Below, piece after piece: positions 35,987 through 48,500 of a stretch of 64,000 nt of DNA. The stretch spans positions 2,967,733-3,031,732 of the forward strand of contig JAGGNK010011114.1 of NCBI GenBank assembly GCA_017590115.1, in the 5' to 3' direction. This stretch comes from Montifringilla adamsi. Taxonomy: Eukaryota; Chordata; Aves; Passeriformes; Passeridae. The translations under genes were made by a program, and so were the position numbers. The stretch's first letter is position 1. Each line of letters opens with the position of its first letter. The notes beneath the pieces were generated by a model. That model searched no databases. It was given only the letters and a program-made list of their open reading frames with translations, and was not told the origin of the DNA.

Positions 35987-38900
35987 TTTTTTTTAATAGT
36001 AGAATACTGTCCTGCTATTCTGAATTTTAAGGTGCTCAGAGTTTATGAGGCTTTTGATTAGTCAGTCAACATCTTAATTTGCATAAGAGTGTGATTTTTT
36101 CGTAATTATTTTATTTGAAAACATGTCATAGCAAAAAAAAAGTTAATATCTCCACAAATTAATGTACCCTTATGTTTTTGGTTTTTTTTTTTTTTTCTAA
36201 AATATCTTATTTACCCTTTTAATGCAAGGAATGAGATGATGATGAAGTGAAATGGAGATTTTATTGATCCTAAAGCACGTTTGCTTATGACAGGGCAGAA
36301 GAATAAAAAGAGAAGAAAGCAACTTGGGCTAATGTTCAACAACAGTGCTGATGTTGCTACCAACATGTGGTGAGTGACTCTTTGAATATTTATCTCAGAT
36401 TGAGGAGGATGCTGAATTTTCCTAGCTTGAAATTAACCTGTGAGTGTCTGAGAGTCCCATTAGCTTCAGAGTGACTGCTTACAGTGTTTGCTGGGTGTAC
36501 TCTCCAAAATCTATCTGATCTTTGCATCTAATGTACACAGCAAAAATTCCACTGCCAGCTGCCAAAAAATGAGTGCAATGTCACTAAGGGGTCACATTTA
36601 GAGTTGTGATACAACTGTGGCTTTATCAAAGCATGGAGGGGTTTGTACAGAACCTTCAACACCAGAACAGCTGAGAAAATTCATTTTCTGCCTTTGTGAT
36701 GTCTGGCTGGGCCATTGCTGATGTCATAATTCTATCAGTCAATGAAATATTCATAGTTTTTGAGATCAAACAGAACAGAGTGGAGCAGAACAGTCCCGCA
36801 TTTGGGAATTCAGATTGGACCTTGGATACAAAAATGCAGGGGGGAAAGGGACAGAGGCTCTTCCAGGCTTGGAGCTCATCCCTGTCCAGGTCTGAATCCA
36901 TCAGCAGGGACACTGAAAGTGCCCAGGAAAGGCATACAAATGTCGATTTTACAAAAGTAAGAGGAGACAAAAGCAAATTGGTTCAAAACCGGCATCTGAA
37001 CAAATGGGAACAAACTGGCTATTTCATTTTGGAGAAAAGTCTGTGGCTGTTTCCCCAGCTGCAGGAGGGAGCTGAGTGCCTCAAAACAGAGGAGAGCAGC
37101 TTAAAAAAATGCACAGAAGAAAGGGGCAAAGGAGTTTGAATTGCTGCTTTGGAAAGAACCAAACATTTCTGTTGTTAGTGCAGAGGGGAGGCCAGGGAGC
37201 AGGCACGTTGTTCTGCCCTGTTGCTGCTTTTGTTTCAGCTCTTTTCTCAAGAAGGAGGGATTGCTCTTAGGAGCAGTATCAGTAGTTGCTGTAGCTGACA
37301 CATAAAATGTGGTGGGTTTTTAAATTTATTTTGTTGCTGTTTTGTTTGATGTTGGGTTTTTTTTTTTTTTCAGTTTTGATTCAACATGAGCTGGGTTAAG
37401 GGTAGTGCTGGGAAAGGCCTGGAGAAAAGGAAAGGGGAAACTTTGGAGACCAAATTTATTGCTGGGAAGTGACGTGCAGGCTTTGGGGAAGTTGTTGTGC
37501 ACAGATGGCCTTTTCCATCTGAAATCACCTGCTGTGGAGGCAAGGACCTGGAGACACACTCTGAGGCTTCCAGCTCATGCCTGAAATCAGCTAATCTCTT
37601 TTCATGGTTTCCCAGAGCGTGGAAATTTACTTTCAGTAAGCTTAGAAAGACACTGATTTAATGAGAGGGAGAATCTTAGGTTGTAACTCTATGTTGAAGA
37701 ATTTTTTTCCTCGTGGTTTTAGTGTAAGCTGGTCTCTAGGAAGCAGAGTGCTCTCTATCAACTGAGTTAACTTCTGTCCTGTTGAATATGTAAAAAAAAA
37801 AAAAAAAAAAAGATCTTTGGTCAGAGCAAAAAAAAATGATATCCTGCCTAAAGAGTTGTTTTTCAGCCTGTTATTTTATTTCTTTAAGTGAGCCTGATTT
37901 AAAACAGGTCGTAAGAGAGAAACTCAGGGGGTGAAAAAGTGCTGAACAGAGACAGCAAGGAGTAGCCAGGACAAATTAGTCTTCATTAAAGCTAATTAAG
38001 GCTTAAAACTAGTCTTTTTACAATAGCTCCTATGTCATGAACATCAGTCTCAAAGGTCCCATTTTTGCACAGCTGAAATTGTTCTAGTGGAACAATGGGG
38101 GTCAGTACAGGCAATTACATCGCTCCATAAAGATGAAAAATTGTCTTTTGAAGAGGCAATTCAGATATTCTTGAGTGACAGCTGCCATCAAAGAGCTTTT
38201 CCCACTCCAGCATGGGATCCACTAAAGCGAGGTGATGGAAGTGGCCTGGTGCATGGCAAACAGGCCCCTGGCAGTTTCTGTGATTTTGGCCATGAACTGC
38301 CAAAAGACCTTTTCACCTGGAGTGCTGCATGTCCGGCATCCTCCATGAACATGAAACTCAGCCAGGGAACAGCTGTGATTTTTGTACAGCTCAGTGGACC
38401 TCAGACCAACAGCCTTCTCTTAGCATCTTCAAAATTCTCCCCAGGTCTCTAATGAGACAAAGAAAGTGAGCAGAGTGGCATCTTTTTCTCCATTCTTGCA
38501 TAATTTACTCTTACTCAGCTTGCTCTTTGAGCATTCATATCCCTTTCCTTCTTTCCATTTTGGGTTTATTCAATTCAAACTTTTATTTAATCAGGTACAC
38601 TAGTCCTTGGAGGCTTTTCTTTTTACCTCAAGGTATCTCACACTGAAACCAACTTTCATTGAATTTTGTATTTGTTGAATGTTAAAAGTAAAGATTAATA
38701 AGATCTTAATATAATTATTTATTATTTCAGCTAACAATTCAGTTATCACTTTTGCCATTATAGTTAAGGCATGGATGTGTAACCAGCAGTTAACTGGATT
38801 CCTGTACACAATAGTATTTCACAATAGGGTAAACTACAAAAGTTCCCTGATTTTGTATATTTCTTCCCAATAAATATCACACAGGTAAATTTAAATGTTT

Positions 38901-39643
38901 ATATGCAGACCTTCTGACTACCAATAGTCCCAAAAATAATAAATGCCCAGAGGTACTGGCAACAAAATGCCAAAGTTATAAAGGACATTATTCTTATGAG
39001 AGCGTGTTTGGAAGAATAGATTAAATTGTTTCCTCGTGTATATAATTGGAAAAAGAGTCTGCATCTATTCTTACTTTCAAATAACATCTTTATCTTCATA
39101 TTTTTTGGATGATCTGTTAGTTTTGCTGCCTAGGAAGACAGAACAGGAAGAGTTCAGTTATCAATGAGAGAAGTTATTTCTGAGTGGACATTTTCTGTAG
39201 GTCAGTGCCAGGATGTGAGGTGTGTACAAAACCACACCTGTGGTGTGCTGGAATTTACCTGCCTAAAGAGAAATAAAGGGGAAATAAAGTTTAGGTGAGA
39301 GCACCTAAACCAAAATGTGCATGACTGAGGTTCACATTCCTTTCAGCTGTTTTGCTTTATTTCTGCCTCTGTTTCTTCCCCCCCAGCTTTAGATTTATGA
39401 GCCATTGTAAGCTTTTCTGACTGCTTCTGAAAAGGATTCATGGCTGCTTGTGCTCGCAGCATCCAACAAATCACTCATTTCACAACGTTCATTTCTTTCA
39501 TTAGATGGGTATTCCTCATTTTTTGTACACCCCTCACATTTCATTCCAGTAATTTGAAGGGTTTTGCATATCAGTCTCAAGAGAAAAATATTTTGTTTAT
39601 TGTTTGTTTGAAATGTGGATTTAATCAGCTCTGGTCCTTTTTT

Positions 39644-39648
<5 letters not shown>
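35987..39648. other. Unique non-coding DNA
   Basis: No gene is supported. The plus-strand 147-codon frame at 36696-37139 has no recognisable domain. T or A homopolymers lie near 36181-36196, 37357-37371 and 37792-37811. A stretch at 37751-37770 resembles a tRNA A box on the minus strand but lacks the rest of a tRNA. A small RUNX-like inverted repeat (AACCACACCTGTGGTGTG) lies near 39230-39247. Confidence 0.55.
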
Positions 39649-39675
<27 letters not shown>

Positions 39676-39942
39676 TTTTTCACCNNNNNNNNNNNNNNNN
39701 NNNNNNNNNNNNNNNNNNNNNNNNNNNNNNNNNNNNNNNNNNNNNNNNNNNNNNNNNNNNNNNNNNNNNNNNNNNNNNNNNNNNNNNNNNNNNNNNNNNN
39801 NNNNNNNNNNNNNNNNNNNNNNNNNNNNNNNNNNNNNNNNNNNNNNNNNNNNNNNNNNNNNNNNNNNNNNNNNNNNNNNNNNNNNNNNNNNNNNNNNNNN
39901 NNNNNNNNNNNNNNNNNNNNNNNNNNNNNNNNNNCCTTTTGT

Positions 39943-39984
<42 letters not shown>
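39649..39984. other. Assembly gap between two long T tracts
   Basis: Ns run from 39685 to 39934, exactly 250 bases. The left flank is T-rich from about 39638, with an unbroken T run just before the gap. The right flank holds a T run from about 39949 to 39983. The gap size is probably nominal. Reads likely failed at a long T homopolymer or an element ending in one. Open frames that span the Ns are artefacts. Confidence 0.97.
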
Positions 39985-40512
39985 TCACCACAGCATGAAA
40001 AATAGTGAAAGACAACTGCACATTAAGCTGAAGGCTAATTCACAGGTTCTGTTTTTGGAATAGTTGATTTTTACCTTGCATAAGAAGGACAGATTAACTG
40101 ACCTGATGATTTCCCTTGTGGCTCTGTTTTCTCTGCTTCTGTGGTTGAATGAACATTCGTGGGGGGAAATGCATTTTGATACTTTTGTACCGGATATTTT
40201 GCATTCAACAATATTATTTTTTATTTATATTCTTTGCAGTTTAGCCAAATGACATCTATTTTGTTTCATGGTGGACATCTTTGAGTGTAAGCTGTGAGAT
40301 GTGAGACACTGGGGTTTTCCACAGTGCCAGGTGACAAATAGATGCATTTAAAATACTACTTATGTATAGAAAATTGTGCTTTTCTTTGAGAAAACAGGGC
40401 AGATATTTAATTTGTCCCTTGGGCTCCTCTCTGCCTAGATTTGGGAAGATCACAGCCTTTCCTGGGGAGATGGGAGGCCCCCAAAGAGACACACATCCTG
40501 TAACACTCCTCA
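39985..40512. other. Unique non-coding DNA
   Basis: No gene or repeat was seen between the gap and the minisatellite. Confidence 0.6.
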
Positions 40513-40600
40513 CTATTTAATACTATATTAAATACTATTTAATACTAGATTAAATACTATTTAATACTACATTAAATACTATTTAATACTATTTGATACT
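40513..40600. repeat. 22-bp minisatellite, four units
   Basis: CTATTTAATACTANATTAAA plus TA repeats at 40513, 40535 and 40557. The variable base is T, G or C in successive units. A fourth, diverged unit (CTATTTAATACTATTTGATA) starts at 40579. Total length is 88 bp. Confidence 0.95.
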
Positions 40601-41756
40601 CCTGCTCTCTGGGTTAAAACCCAGATAACATTAACTTGCATTTTCACTTGAAGCAGACATACAAAAGTTTTTCTCTTCAGTCTCTTGGGTGTGACTCTAT
40701 TGCTCAGCTTGGGTGTTCCTTTGGGACAATGACATCTCCCAACAGCAGGAGTATGACCAGTCTAGAGGAATTTCTCATACCCACCAATGGCCTGGGGAGA
40801 GGATGCAAGGAATTAATCATCTCTCTCCCCTGAAAAGTCCATTTCCCCCAGTCAACAGAAATAATTGTCACATATTGTTTTCTTTCAACCACCTGTGGTA
40901 AAAGTTTGACCAGGTGTTTGTTGCGGCTCTGTTTGTGACTTTGTGTTTCAAACTGTCCCTGAAGGTGCCTGATTTTTGACTTGCAGCTGCAATCCTTGTG
41001 GTTGTCAGTAAAACATGAGAGGTCATCCATCTTGGCCCCCCACAGCACCAGATTGTTCTCTGTCCTGCACCCTTTGGTCACAGGGGCTTTGTGGAGCTCT
41101 TTTAAAAAAGAGTTTCTTGAGGGGGTCTTCACTATTTCTGCTGACAGACTTCTGTGTCTCAAATGCTGATCTTGTGGAGGTTTCCTTGTTTTTTTTTTTT
41201 TATTTTATATCACTGATTTTAATTCATTGCAACCCTTTGCTTTTTCAGTGCTTTACTGCTAAACAGATGTCTTATGACCTAAGTTGTTATAAGCCAGTTC
41301 TCTTTATTTGCAGTTTTCTCCTCAATTGCCTTTCCAAGCCCTTTTTAATTGGACTCTGGGCTTATGTTTAATTTTTTTTTCACCTACTTCAGGTCTCCTG
41401 TCCAGAAGAACAAAGAATTCAAGTTGGTGTCTTACACATGCTACACCAGAGTCTCAAGCAGCAGTACTGGGGTGCTCAGGGCTTGCCCAAAGTTCTTCCT
41501 GAGCATCTGAGTTCTGTGGGGCAGGAAGCTCCTAATTTCTTTTTATCAATGGCTGCTTAATTCCAAAATCATATTAAATTTTGTTCTCTGCTGCTGCCCT
41601 AAATCAAATTTATTTTAGCAAACCTACTACTATTAATTAAATTAATTAAAATTACTAGTGCTCTGTAGTTTTGTTTTTTTTTGTTTAATATATACCTTCT
41701 AATCAAGCATACCAATATACCTTTTTCAGGATCTGTAAAATATATTATTTTTTACT
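40601..41756. other. Unique non-coding DNA
   Basis: No gene is supported. The 152-codon minus-strand frame at 40704-41162 has no recognised domain and is opposed by three plus-strand frames over the same bases. An AATTAATTAAATTAATTAAAA run lies near 41633-41651. Confidence 0.55.
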
Positions 41757-41927
41757 TATATATATATATACATGTATATATATCTATATATACATGTATA
41801 TATGTGTATATACATATATATGTACATGTATACATATATACATATATATATAAAATATACATGTATGTATAATATATACATGTGTATATATATACACACA
41901 TATATATATATTATATATATATATATA
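41757..41927. repeat. Long compound (TA)n/(TG)n/(CA)n microsatellite
   Basis: About 170 bp of almost perfectly alternating pyrimidine and purine: TATA runs broken by ACATGTATA, TGTGTATA and CACACATA words. Several palindromic TACATGTA words occur (for example near 41769 and 41792). It is probably length-polymorphic, and frames translated through it on both strands are artefacts. Confidence 0.97.
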
Positions 41928-44900
41928 GTGGTCCACTCAAGGCAAAAGAAATACAGGAAGAAAAGGACTACCTGTCTAAGATGTGATGCTGCTAATTTCA
42001 TTCATATCCATGAGAAAAATGACTTTGTGAAGGTTTTTATTTGGAGCTGGGTGGTGGTTTGACACTAAATGAGCCAGTAAGGAATCTTTCTTTCAGTGAC
42101 TCTCTAAAAGCCCCATTAATTCTACTTTTTAGAGACAGAAATTTCTAAATCTTCCAGGCCATATGTTTAGCTTACGACCTCATTTGTTGTCAGACACAAC
42201 AGGTCTATTTAATATTCTTTCACTGTGTGGTACCCATGTGAAAACTGCTGTTGCTGGATAGGTGAGATGGTGTTATGTGCCAACAGAGCTTCACTTCATT
42301 TTTATAGGAATTCTCTCATTTCTCTGCAGCGACCAGTGCACAAGAAAGTTTGGACTTAAAACCGTGTATTGATGAAGAATAATGAAAAGATTTTCCTCCA
42401 CATGCAGATCTACCAGGAGGAAATTTATTTTGTTTGGTGGACACGGTTGTATTATATTGCCACTTGGAAGAAGCTGCTGAATCAGACATTTCTGACATTT
42501 TTGCAACTTGATTAAGCTTATGGCATAATTAAAGAAATCTGCCACTTTTTTTGCAGATATTACACTAATGTTTCTGAGACATGTGTCCCCAATCTGTTAA
42601 TGAATCACATTCTTCCAAAATGTAACTCCCAGGTGTGTTTGCTGCACTGGTGTTTCTAATTGCATTTTATTTACTGTGCTCCAGAATTATCATTTTGCTC
42701 TTATGAACACTTGTGGTTAATTGAATACATGAAAACTAAATTCATTATGATCAAAGCACTAAGTGTGGTGCTTGTTCCATGCCTTCATCTTTATGCCACT
42801 TAAAACCTTTGGGTTAAACATATGTTGACATGAGTTCTGAGTGTATCTTCTGGAGAAAACTGTTTCTCTTTTGCCTCGAAAGCTATTTAATTTCTGTCAA
42901 GATCAGGTCATGAGATCTCCGTGCCTGACAAGTAGAAAATTAAGACAATGGTATTTACAATTCGAGTGTGAAGTTCGTGGCAGGTGACACAGGAGGGAGC
43001 TGTGGAAAAGGATCCTGCCCCTTTGCTTGTGTTTGAAGGGTAAGATGTGTAGTTTGCCAGCTGTGAGGGGTCCCCTTGAAACCAGTGATGCTACTTAAGC
43101 TAGAAAGCACCAGAACAAGCAGAAAATGATGCATAATTTTCTTGCTGAAACACTGATAAATGTAAGATGGGGTACACAAAAATCAGTGTTCATGTGCCAG
43201 TGTTACAATACTAAATATTTCAAATTACTCTGATTTACCCTCCTGCCTAGAATGTTGACTTGTGAGTGGAGCTGAGTTGCATACAAGAGCTTCCAATTCC
43301 CCAGTTATTTGTGAGATCCTTGATTGCAGTTGTCCTTGCTGAGCTAGTGGCTCCTTAAAGATGTTGGATTTCTCTGCTGATTGCAATCTAGGTGTTTGAA
43401 AGTCAGCAGTTCGGGGGTTATGCACAGCAATGGAGTCTGTGGCCATTGATGCTTTTGGATGTCCTGGGAAATAATTTAGTGAGTGACAGGTCTGGAGCAA
43501 TGGCAGTGTGTGTGAGCAGTCAGCTGGGGAAAAAGGGAGCCTGCTTACAGGAATTATAAATGAGAACGACTGTTTGACTTGAGGAGAACAAAATGAGCTA
43601 AAAATACAGCCCAGGAATAAATGGTCAGAAATAAAGGCAGCCAGTTTGGGCTTGATAATAGTTTTGTCTTCGGTAAACGCTCTTAAGCTCGTGCTGCCAA
43701 AGGAGAGAAAATAATACAAAAGTGAAATCCAAACCAAGAGAGTCACTCATCCATCCTGGATGGATCCCAGAATGCTGTAGCTGCCTGGGAATGGGAGAAG
43801 AAAACAGGAGCCACGGGGGAGGTTTGGTACCTGGGCTGCCAAGGGCAGAGCAGAACTCGCAGCTCTCTGGGTACAGCAGGTGAGATTTCTGCTGCACACA
43901 GAGCAAACAAACCTAGCAAAGACACGGGCCTGTAGATAAGAGAGAGAGCTGCCAGGATGAAAGAAGGTAGCAGTTTGGCTGTGGTGCAGATTTTCTTTTG
44001 GTTGCTGCTGAAAACCATCCCCTGACTGGCATGGGACATAAATCCTTTCTGTGACAACATTGCCATGTCTTTTGGTGGGAGACCTGGAGGGTGGGATGCT
44101 ATCCACACCTCCCAGCTGTGCTGCAGAGGGACCAGTGCCATGGGGTGATCTAAGGCTGCCCAGTGCCCAGTTTGGCTTTAGGAGGGAAACCACTTTGTCT
44201 TTGGCTGGTACTGCTCAAGGTTTCACAGGCCTTGGACAAACTGGACATTATTTGAGACCATGCATTCATCTGGCTGCTGTTCCTCATGTCTGTTTCTCTC
44301 GTGTTTATTGAAGCCCCTCTTATAAACTTCTTCCCAGTGGTCACAGCTCGCATTTTCCTGCCTGTGGTTTGTTACTGGATCAGACTGGAGCCCTTGAACG
44401 CCTGTGGTTTTACAAAAGCTGCCGTTCAGCTACAAGAGCTGTAACTGATGAAGTCTCTCACAGTGAACTTCTTGGAAAATATTTTAATCCAATTTCACTG
44501 GATTAGCAGTCTATGTACAAAGCAGCAGGTGATCTACTGGCTGTAATGGAGTATTTATTTCCTGTTGCTCAGGTTCACAGGGACCTTTTGAAGTTCCTTT
44601 CAACCTGATTTATCCTTTAGTCCTGAGTTTTATAGTTGTACTTCCACATAGGGCATGCTCTTCTGCTGGATATCACTGGAAAGGAGAAGCAGGCAGGAGA
44701 AGAGAGAAGCAGGAATATTTTTTAAAATTCTGATGGCTTAAAGTCAGCCTTCCTCAAGTTATCCCATCTTCCTAAAAGCAGTTCTGCTTGTACTGAATTA
44801 AAATCTCATTAACACCTCAGTCACATTAAAAACTAAACCCAAACAGCTCAGGAACAGATTATTCTTTGGGGCATCTCCAAGCAAGTCAAGAAACCCCTAT

Positions 44901-45303
44901 AACTCACCCTGGTGACAGGCACTGTTGACCTTGTTTAGCAAACATAAACTGATTTTCACCCAAGCACTTTGCCAAAGAACTTACCAAATAACCTGCAATG
45001 GCATCTCTCTGGATTCAAATATGTGGGTAAAACAAAAAAGTTGTACAATTGCTACAAAAGCCTGACATAAAAACCAATAGAAAGCCTTTGAATAATTGCT
45101 CCTGTGCTAGGTCTTTGTTCTCTTAAAAAGTGTTGAGTGGAGGGATGTTTGCAAAGGGCCAAATGCTGTGCCAAGGTCATCTCTTATACATCCATCATTA
45201 TAGCTCCTGGTTAGGGGACAAGTATTGCATGGGAAATGTTGAAAGGAATAGAGACACTTCTACAAATAACAGCCTGGTTTTTAAAAGTGCTTCTCCCTCA
45301 GTC
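41928..45303. other. Unique non-coding DNA with minus-strand open frames
   Basis: No gene could be identified. Several of the longer open frames of the window lie here on the minus strand: 173 codons (43225-43746), 93 (43625-43906), 132 (43743-44141) and 148 (43747-44193). They are in different frames, overlap one another and show no domain. One or more exons of a long non-coding RNA cannot be excluded. The part at 43555-43705 keeps CpGs and could be a conserved element. Confidence 0.45.
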
Positions 45304-45521
45304 AAAAAAACCACATTCACAAAAAAAAAAAAAAAAACCAACCCAAAAAAACCCTAAACAAAGATACAACAAAACCCAAAAAAAAAAAAAAAAACCAAAA
45401 AAAAACCCCAAAAAAACCCCAAAAAACCCAACAACAACAACAACAAAAAAAAAAACAAACCCCAAAAGCAAAACAAACCAAACAAGAAAGCAAAACAGAA
45501 CAAACAAGCAAACAAAAACCT
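45304..45521. repeat. A/C-rich low-complexity tract
   Basis: About 218 bp composed almost only of A and C on the plus strand, with runs of A (up to 17) broken by CC, CCC or C. It includes an (AAC)n segment at about 45430-45446 and AAACAAACC-type words at the end. The strong strand asymmetry gives long meaningless Lys/Pro/Thr frames on one strand and Phe/Gly/Val frames on the other. Confidence 0.95.
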
Positions 45522-48500
45522 GGGAAACTTCCTGATGAGTTGCAGTTGCCAGAGGCAAGAATTTAGGAGATCTTGCTTGCTTGGACCAGAGGATGAGCAA
45601 GGGAAGGAAGCGAGATAATTTCACACGGTTGCACCTCTGTTTGAGCAGGTGATCTGGATGTGGATGAAATTTTAAGGCCTATGTTGCTATAATAAGTTGC
45701 TCTAGGAGTTGGATGCTGGTTTTGGTGGTTGATATTTGTGCATTGACTGTAGTCTATTGTGCCATCTTTTGTCTTTAGGAGACCCAGAGTCATGAGACAG
45801 CACAGCCAGAGGAGTCTTTGCTTTAAGAGAATTACCCAGAATTTGCTTTGGGGCTGTCTGCCCTGACAGTTTTGATTTCTCTAAAGTAAATCCAATGCAG
45901 GAGGACCCCGTTATTCTGAGACCAGGCAACCGAGCTTGGGTATTGATACTATATTAATATGACACCTAATATAAAACTATTTCATATTGGTTTTGTTTTC
46001 CCTGGCACAACAAGTGATTGCTGAAACATCACTGTAAAAATTTAATTTCAGTGAGAAGCCTCTTGTTGGCTTTCCCTGTCTCAGTGGCTGTGAAAAGCTG
46101 GAATCAATCCATCACCCTTTTATCAAAATCTACCCCCAAAAAAGTTCAAATGTGAAGTTGTTACTGGATACAAGCATGTTCACACACTCTACCCCTGGAC
46201 CTTGGTGTTAACTGCATGAACACATCAACAATGATTCATTCCCCCTTCAGCCAAGGTAAAAATCCTGCCTGGATTTTAAATAACAGTCACTCCCCTGAAG
46301 AAGTCAGACACCTCACTCCAGACTGTCCAGGACAAAGGGCATGAAACCTTCCTGTTTAATTTATCTTGCTTTAATTGCTTCATTTATTTAGCATTCAGTT
46401 GTTTTTTTTGTAGCTCAGGAGAATTGGATCTGTGGCAACAGGGAGGGGAGTGCAGGTTGAGGTTTCAGGCACTGACTGGAGTTGAGTGGGAAAAGTAGGA
46501 GTTGTTATTGAGCTCATTTGAGGTGTTAGAGGGAATTTGGCAGAGGACAGCTCTATTTATGATTTCAGGAGAGTGACCCAGGCACTGGGCTACTGGATTG
46601 ATTGAGGAGCAGAGATGTGGAGGGATTTAAGAGGAAACAACAAAAAATCAACTGTCTAAATACCTTATAAAAAACTGTCCTTCAGTCTCCTGCATGGAGC
46701 ATGAAGGTGACAGGGCCTGTGTGGAAGTTCTGTGAGGATACATCTCTGTGCTCTGATAAAATGCTGGATTCTGTCACAGTGGGAAGCAGGGCTGGAGTTG
46801 AAGCTTCCCAGGGATGTCAGCTCCTGTTTTCCTTCCAGACAGTCAATGCCCATTGATCCACTTCTTCTGGCACCCTGCTTTAGTGATCCCTGGAGCAGGA
46901 GAAGAGCAGCCATATGGCTTGCAGTAATGTCAGCTTCAGCACAGAATAGAAACAGAGGTTTTTTGGGGTTTTTTTTGCCTAGATAATGCTTTGAACCCTA
47001 TTTTATACAGTCTGAGAGAAACTATGGAAGCCACCAGGCAGTTTAAAAGCAATGAAAGAGCAGCTTGAGAGAGGTCAGCACAGGAGGTGTGCCTGGAGGA
47101 CAGTCCCTTACAGCTGCCCCTGGAGAAGCCCCAGTGAGTAGGAAGCAGATGGCTCAGCTCTGTCAACATCCCCAAGTCTCCTAAAACACCAGATTATTGA
47201 GGCAAGGAGGTTCTGGCTAGATAACTACATCTGAGGTGCTCATGGGCATGGCTCTCTTTCAGCCCTGCAAGACAAAATAGAATTTTGATCCTTGAACGAA
47301 AATTTTGTAGTGGAAGTATGTGAAAACGGGGACTGCAACGTAGATGAATGTTTGTTAATAGCAGTGGAATATTGGATTTGGGAATGTAGGAGGGCTTTTC
47401 TAACTTTACAGGCCCATAGTATTTGTAAAATTACTTTATTAAAAAAATCAGTGGGTGTTATGCAGGGACTCTGCTAAATATGAATAATTTAAACCAGTGA
47501 ATAATTAAAACCTGTCTGGGAAGAGTTATATAGGTAATTTAAATTTCAGGTATGCACAGAAGAAAATGTGAACACAGAACAATTTGGGATGGCATATTAG
47601 ATTTGCACTGTTCGAGTGAGTCCTGATCTGAACCATGAGCACTGCACTGTGTGGGATTTGCACAGCAAATCCCAAAGCAATATGAAAATGTGCATCACTC
47701 CTGGACTTAAAGGACTTTCTCTTCAAAGATGATGAAGTGACCTTGAAATGGGAACTGCAAGTACACTCTAGCTCCTGGGAAAACCACTCTGCTTTCTTTT
47801 GATGTAAAGGTCATTGCAAATTGGAAAGTTTAATTCATGTCCTGTATGTTTTGTGCCACCAGTCACAGTCCCTTGCTGGTAAATAAGAAAAGTGAATTTG
47901 TTCTTGAAGAGAGGGAGTGAAGAGTATAAAATTGGCCAGGTGCTTTCCTGGGGAGGGTTTGACCACACCTTTGGTTGCAGTGAGCTTTTTATCTATTCTG
48001 CAGCAGATGTAATTGTGAGCTACTCATTATTTAGTACAAAGAATGACAAATAACATATTCAGTGAGGGATCAAAGGGATGACACAGGAAAAGATATGCAA
48101 AGAGATCCTGGATGCAGGATTGCCATTTCTGGGTTGATGGATCACCTAAAAGAATAGGCTGCTGAATTTGGCTGTAGTAACTCAAGAAATTAAATTATTC
48201 TTGCCCAAATGAAGTGAATGAGCTTGATTTGTTTCTACACCTCAAGCACAACTGTACCTGGTTTTACATTAAAAAATCAGAAACAAATGAAATTCAATAA
48301 AAGATTCATGTTTGCAAACCATCAACTGAAGTAAAAAGTGGAAGGGAGAGACAATGGCAGGATAAAGAAAATAATTTTCATAAATTTCCATTGCACATGA
48401 ACAACAAATTTGCTTTCAGATTTGCTCTAATCCTGCATGCAGTATTTTTTTGGTAAGGAGGGTATCCAGGAAGTTGCCACAATATCTATATGCCAGACAT

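Noticed and set aside
36696..37139. 147-codon plus-strand frame as a gene
   Set aside because: No domain is recognised and overlapping frames exist on both strands.
37751..37770. tRNA A-box-like sequence on the minus strand (TTAACTCAGTTGATAGAGAG)
   Set aside because: No B box (GGTTCGAATCC type) follows and the anticodon loop is not well formed, so neither a tRNA gene nor a tRNA-derived SINE is supported. A tRNAscan-SE hit would reverse this.
39440..40063. Longest listed open frame (207 codons)
   Set aside because: It spans the 250-N gap and T homopolymers, so the frame is an artefact.
40704..41162. 152-codon minus-strand frame as a gene
   Set aside because: No recognised domain, no splice or promoter context, and three opposing frames over the same bases; chance is the simpler explanation.
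41681..42062. Tyr/Ile/His-repeat open frames on both strands
   Set aside because: They are translations of the TA/TG/CA microsatellite.
45236..45624. Lys/Pro-rich and Phe/Gly-rich open frames
   Set aside because: They are translations of the A/C-rich low-complexity tract on its two strands.
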